6,718 nt of DNA from the NCBI GenBank assembly GCA_024860865.1, contig JACRDV010000005.1, positions 1 through 6,718 of the forward strand. The letters run 5' to 3'. Positions within the stretch are counted from its first letter, which is position 1, and every line of letters begins with the position of its first letter. The translations under genes were made by a program, and so were the position numbers. Below the pieces are notes generated by a model, which saw nothing but the letters and a program-made list of their open reading frames with translations, did not search any database and was not told the origin of the DNA. The stretch comes from JACRDV01 sp024860865 [NCBI: Methanobacteriota archaeon] (GTDB lineage Archaea; JACRDV01). Below, piece after piece: positions 4,755 through 6,718 of this stretch.

Positions 4755-6611
4755 TTGTCTTCCAAAATTGCTTTAGATTCACCGGGTACTCGCGTTCTAT
4801 TATCAGGCAATGAAGCAATTGCCCGCGGAGCAGTAGAATCCGGCGTTCAAGTTGTGGCATCTTACCCTGGAACTCCAACTGCGGAAATTTTAGAAAATAT
4901 TGCAAGTGTTGCTAAACAATTTGGAATCCACGCAGAATGGTCTGTTAATGAGAAAGTTGCATTTGAAGTTGCTGCTGGCGCTTCTTATTGTGGAGTGCGC
5001 TCTATAACATCGATGAAGCATGTAGGAGTTAATGTGGCTTCTGACACCTTAATGACATTGAATTACACAGGAGTAAAAGGCGGTTTTGTTTTAGTTTCTG
5101 GAGACGATCCTTATTGCCACAGTTCCCAAAATGAGCAAGACAATCGATTTTATGCGAGATTTGCTAAAATTTTCTGTTTAGAGCCAAGTTCTCCGCAAGA
5201 AGCAAAGGACATGATAATTGAAGCATTTGAAATCTCTGAAAAGCTCGCATTGCCCGTTATGTTGCGAACAGTCACTCGGACAAGCCATGCAAAATCTGAT
5301 GTTATTCTCGGAGAATTACCAAAAGAAAAAAGGAAAGCTGAGTTTGTTAAAGATCCTAAAAATTTCGTTTGCATGCCAATTAATTCTCGACCTATGCACA
5401 AACGACTAAATCAAAAACTAATTGAAATGCAAAAGCTCTCTGAAAACTCAAAATTCAACCACGTAAAATTAGATGGTGACGAAAAAGTTGGAATTATTGC
5501 ATCAGGAGTTTCTTGGAATTATGTCCTCGATGCTTTAGAAATTTTAAAGCCAAAAGAAAAAGTAGCGCTGCTTAAAATTGGCATTGCGCATCCTTTGCCA
5601 GATTTATTGATTAAGAAGATATTAAACTCAGTTGAACTGGTATTAATTGTTGAGGAACTCGAGCCATTTGTTGAAGAGCATGTTAAAGGTCTGCTCTCAG
5701 AAACTAATCCTAAAGTTAAGATTCTAGGTAAATATTCCAATGATATACCTAGAGAAGGTGAATTATCGTTTAAGAAAATTTTACCCGGCGTAACAGGATT
5801 ATTTAGAATCGATTTTAAAATCAATGAAAATTTAACTAGGCAAGCTGGAGAGATTTTGCCTCCTAGGCCTGCAATTCTTTGTCCTGGTTGTCCTCACATG
5901 GGCACTTTTTATGCAATAAAAGAAGCAGCTCCGAATGGAATTTATCCGAGCGATATTGGTTGTTACGGTTTGGGATTTAATCCTCCGCTTAAAACCGTTG
6001 ATACAATGCTTTGTATGGGATCAGGTGAGGGAATAGGTCAAGGGATTTACCAAGTTGGCGAAGGACATCCAGTTATTGTTACAATTGGCGACTCTACTTT
6101 TTTACATGCTGGCATGCCGGCTTTGCTAAATTCCGTCTATAATAAAGCAAAATTAACCGTCGTTATAATGGATAATCGAATAACGGCAATGACAGGCCAT
6201 CAGCCTCACCCGGCAGTCGGAATAACAGCAACAGGTGAGAAAACAAAAAGTGTTAAACTTGAAGAAATTGCCAGAGCTTTGGGAGTAGATTTTGTTGAAG
6301 TAACTGACCCATTCAATATCAAATCTACAACTGAGATTATTAAAAAGGCTGTTGAATATCCCGGGACATCTGTTGTTATTTCCAGACGGATGTGTAGTCT
6401 ACTAGCGAGAAGATTGGGCGTTAAAATGAAACCTTATCGAGTGGACCCGGAGATATGCACTTTTTGTTTGACATGCATAAATGGCCTCGGCTGTCCGGCT
6501 TTAGCTCCAAATGCTGAAGCTAGTAAGATGGAAATAGATTTGAGCTTATGTTGGGGATGCAGTTGTTGTGCGCAAGTTTGTCCCTATAATGCGATCTCAG
6601 AGGTTTCATAA
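4755..6611 (+). CDS. iorA: Indolepyruvate:ferredoxin oxidoreductase alpha subunit IorA
   Basis: The product is 618 residues, the usual IorA length. With IorB it converts indolepyruvate and other aryl-pyruvates plus CoA to aryl-acetyl-CoA and CO2, reducing ferredoxin, in oxygen-sensitive cytoplasmic metabolism of aromatic amino acids. The N-terminal pyrimidine-binding domain carries YPGTPTAEI (37-45), EWSVNEKVAFEVA (61-73), SMKHVGVNVASD (86-97) and HSSQNEQDNR (122-131). A transketolase-C-like domain (about 243-340) follows. The TPP-binding domain has CPGCPHMGTF (376-385), SDIGCYGLG (399-407), GDSTFLHAG (445-453, the diphosphate/Mg site) and the family signature GHQPHP (481-486). The C-terminus holds two 4Fe-4S sites: Cys568, 571, 574, 580 and Cys599, 602, 605, 609. 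All eight cysteines are present. The TTG start has a Shine-Dalgarno site 6 nt upstream. A palindrome near its TATA box suggests repression. The gene overlaps iorB by one base (TAATG). Exact 2-oxoacid preference is inferred from the family. Confidence 0.95.
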   Translation: MSSKIALDSPGTRVLLSGNEAIARGAVESGVQVVASYPGTPTAEILENIASVAKQFGIHAEWSVNEKVAFEVAAGASYCGVRSITSMKHVGVNVASDTLMTLNYTGVKGGFVLVSGDDPYCHSSQNEQDNRFYARFAKIFCLEPSSPQEAKDMIIEAFEISEKLALPVMLRTVTRTSHAKSDVILGELPKEKRKAEFVKDPKNFVCMPINSRPMHKRLNQKLIEMQKLSENSKFNHVKLDGDEKVGIIASGVSWNYVLDALEILKPKEKVALLKIGIAHPLPDLLIKKILNSVELVLIVEELEPFVEEHVKGLLSETNPKVKILGKYSNDIPREGELSFKKILPGVTGLFRIDFKINENLTRQAGEILPPRPAILCPGCPHMGTFYAIKEAAPNGIYPSDIGCYGLGFNPPLKTVDTMLCMGSGEGIGQGIYQVGEGHPVIVTIGDSTFLHAGMPALLNSVYNKAKLTVVIMDNRITAMTGHQPHPAVGITATGEKTKSVKLEEIARALGVDFVEVTDPFNIKSTTEIIKKAVEYPGTSVVISRRMCSLLARRLGVKMKPYRVDPEICTFCLTCINGLGCPALAPNAEASKMEIDLSLCWGCSCCAQVCPYNAISEVS

Positions 6612-6718
6612 TGGAAGCTTTGAATGTAGTTATAAGCGGAATAGGAGGACAAGGTGTAGTGCTGGCTTCAGATATTCTTGCAGATGCTGCCATTAAAAAC
6701 GGCTTGAAAATAATAGGC
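6611..6718 (+). CDS. iorB: Indolepyruvate:ferredoxin oxidoreductase beta subunit IorB, N-terminal fragment (runs off window)
   Basis: Only the first 36 codons are present. They show VVISGIGGQGVVLASDILAD (residues 6-25), the glycine-rich GxGGQG opening of the 2-oxoacid:ferredoxin oxidoreductase gamma-type domain, followed by AAIKNGLKIIG. IorB is the small subunit that pairs with the TPP- and cluster-bearing alpha subunit. The ATG at 6611 shares its A with the iorA TAA, so the two genes are almost certainly co-transcribed and translationally coupled to keep stoichiometry. The rest of the gene lies beyond the window edge, so length and integrity cannot be judged. Confidence 0.9.
   Translation, partial: MEALNVVISGIGGQGVVLASDILADAAIKNGLKIIG

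Noticed and set aside
5150-5824. Antisense and alternative-frame ORFs within iorA
   Set aside because: The iorA frame is continuous with family motifs on both sides, so these are mirror frames.
1-6718. CRISPR arrays, tRNA or rRNA genes, insertion sequences, integrase or attachment repeats
   Set aside because: No spaced repeats, cloverleaf-like segments, transposase motifs or long terminal repeats were seen; nearly all of the window is coding.

Overview
The window is a compact, A+T-rich stretch of an archaeal chromosome. The domain assignment rests on several archaeal-type genes: a KsgA/Dim1 rRNA dimethyltransferase, a short HemK2/Mtq2-type release-factor methyltransferase, a TGS-domain GTPase with an MPANLPP N-terminus, an archaeal-type TrmJ, a DUF1512 membrane protein (an archaeal family of unknown function) and a clustered iorA-iorB pair. 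Shine-Dalgarno-like motifs precede several starts, and at least one start codon is TTG. The combination suits an anaerobic archaeon, perhaps of the TACK/Bathyarchaeia-Thaumarchaeota side. That placement is inference, because there is no rRNA or marker phylogeny in the window.

Region 1 (2-3912, + strand) is a tightly packed run of five genes: ksgA (5' end outside the window), the HemK2-type methyltransferase, the GTPase, trmJ-like and DUF1512. Gaps are 13 and 5 nt, followed by overlaps of 11 and 17 nt, so co-transcription and translational coupling are likely. The first four act on the translation machinery: 16S rRNA dimethylation, release-factor glutamine methylation, a ribosome-associated type GTPase and tRNA 2'-O-methylation. 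DUF1512 is the unexplained, membrane-anchored last member.

Region 2 (3923-4567, - strand) converges on that run with only 10 bp between stop codons. It encodes an unusual protein: an acylphosphatase domain with the catalytic Arg/Asn pair retained, a linker and two C-terminal membrane helices.

Region 3 (about 4568-4754) is the divergent control region between the acylphosphatase-membrane gene and iorA. It holds a TATA-like box facing iorA, a perfect 7-2-7 palindrome immediately downstream of that box (a likely operator), a weaker promoter facing the other way, and a possible 36-codon ORF.

Region 4 (4755-6718, + strand) is iorA, complete with TPP domain and two ferredoxin-type 4Fe-4S clusters, followed with a one-base overlap by iorB, which runs off the window. 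Together they form indolepyruvate:ferredoxin oxidoreductase, which oxidises aryl-pyruvates from aromatic amino acids to aryl-acetyl-CoA and reduces ferredoxin.

No RNA genes, CRISPR arrays, insertion sequences or integration signs were seen. The least understood items are DUF1512, the acylphosphatase-membrane fusion, the altered G3 motif of the GTPase and the iorA palindrome.
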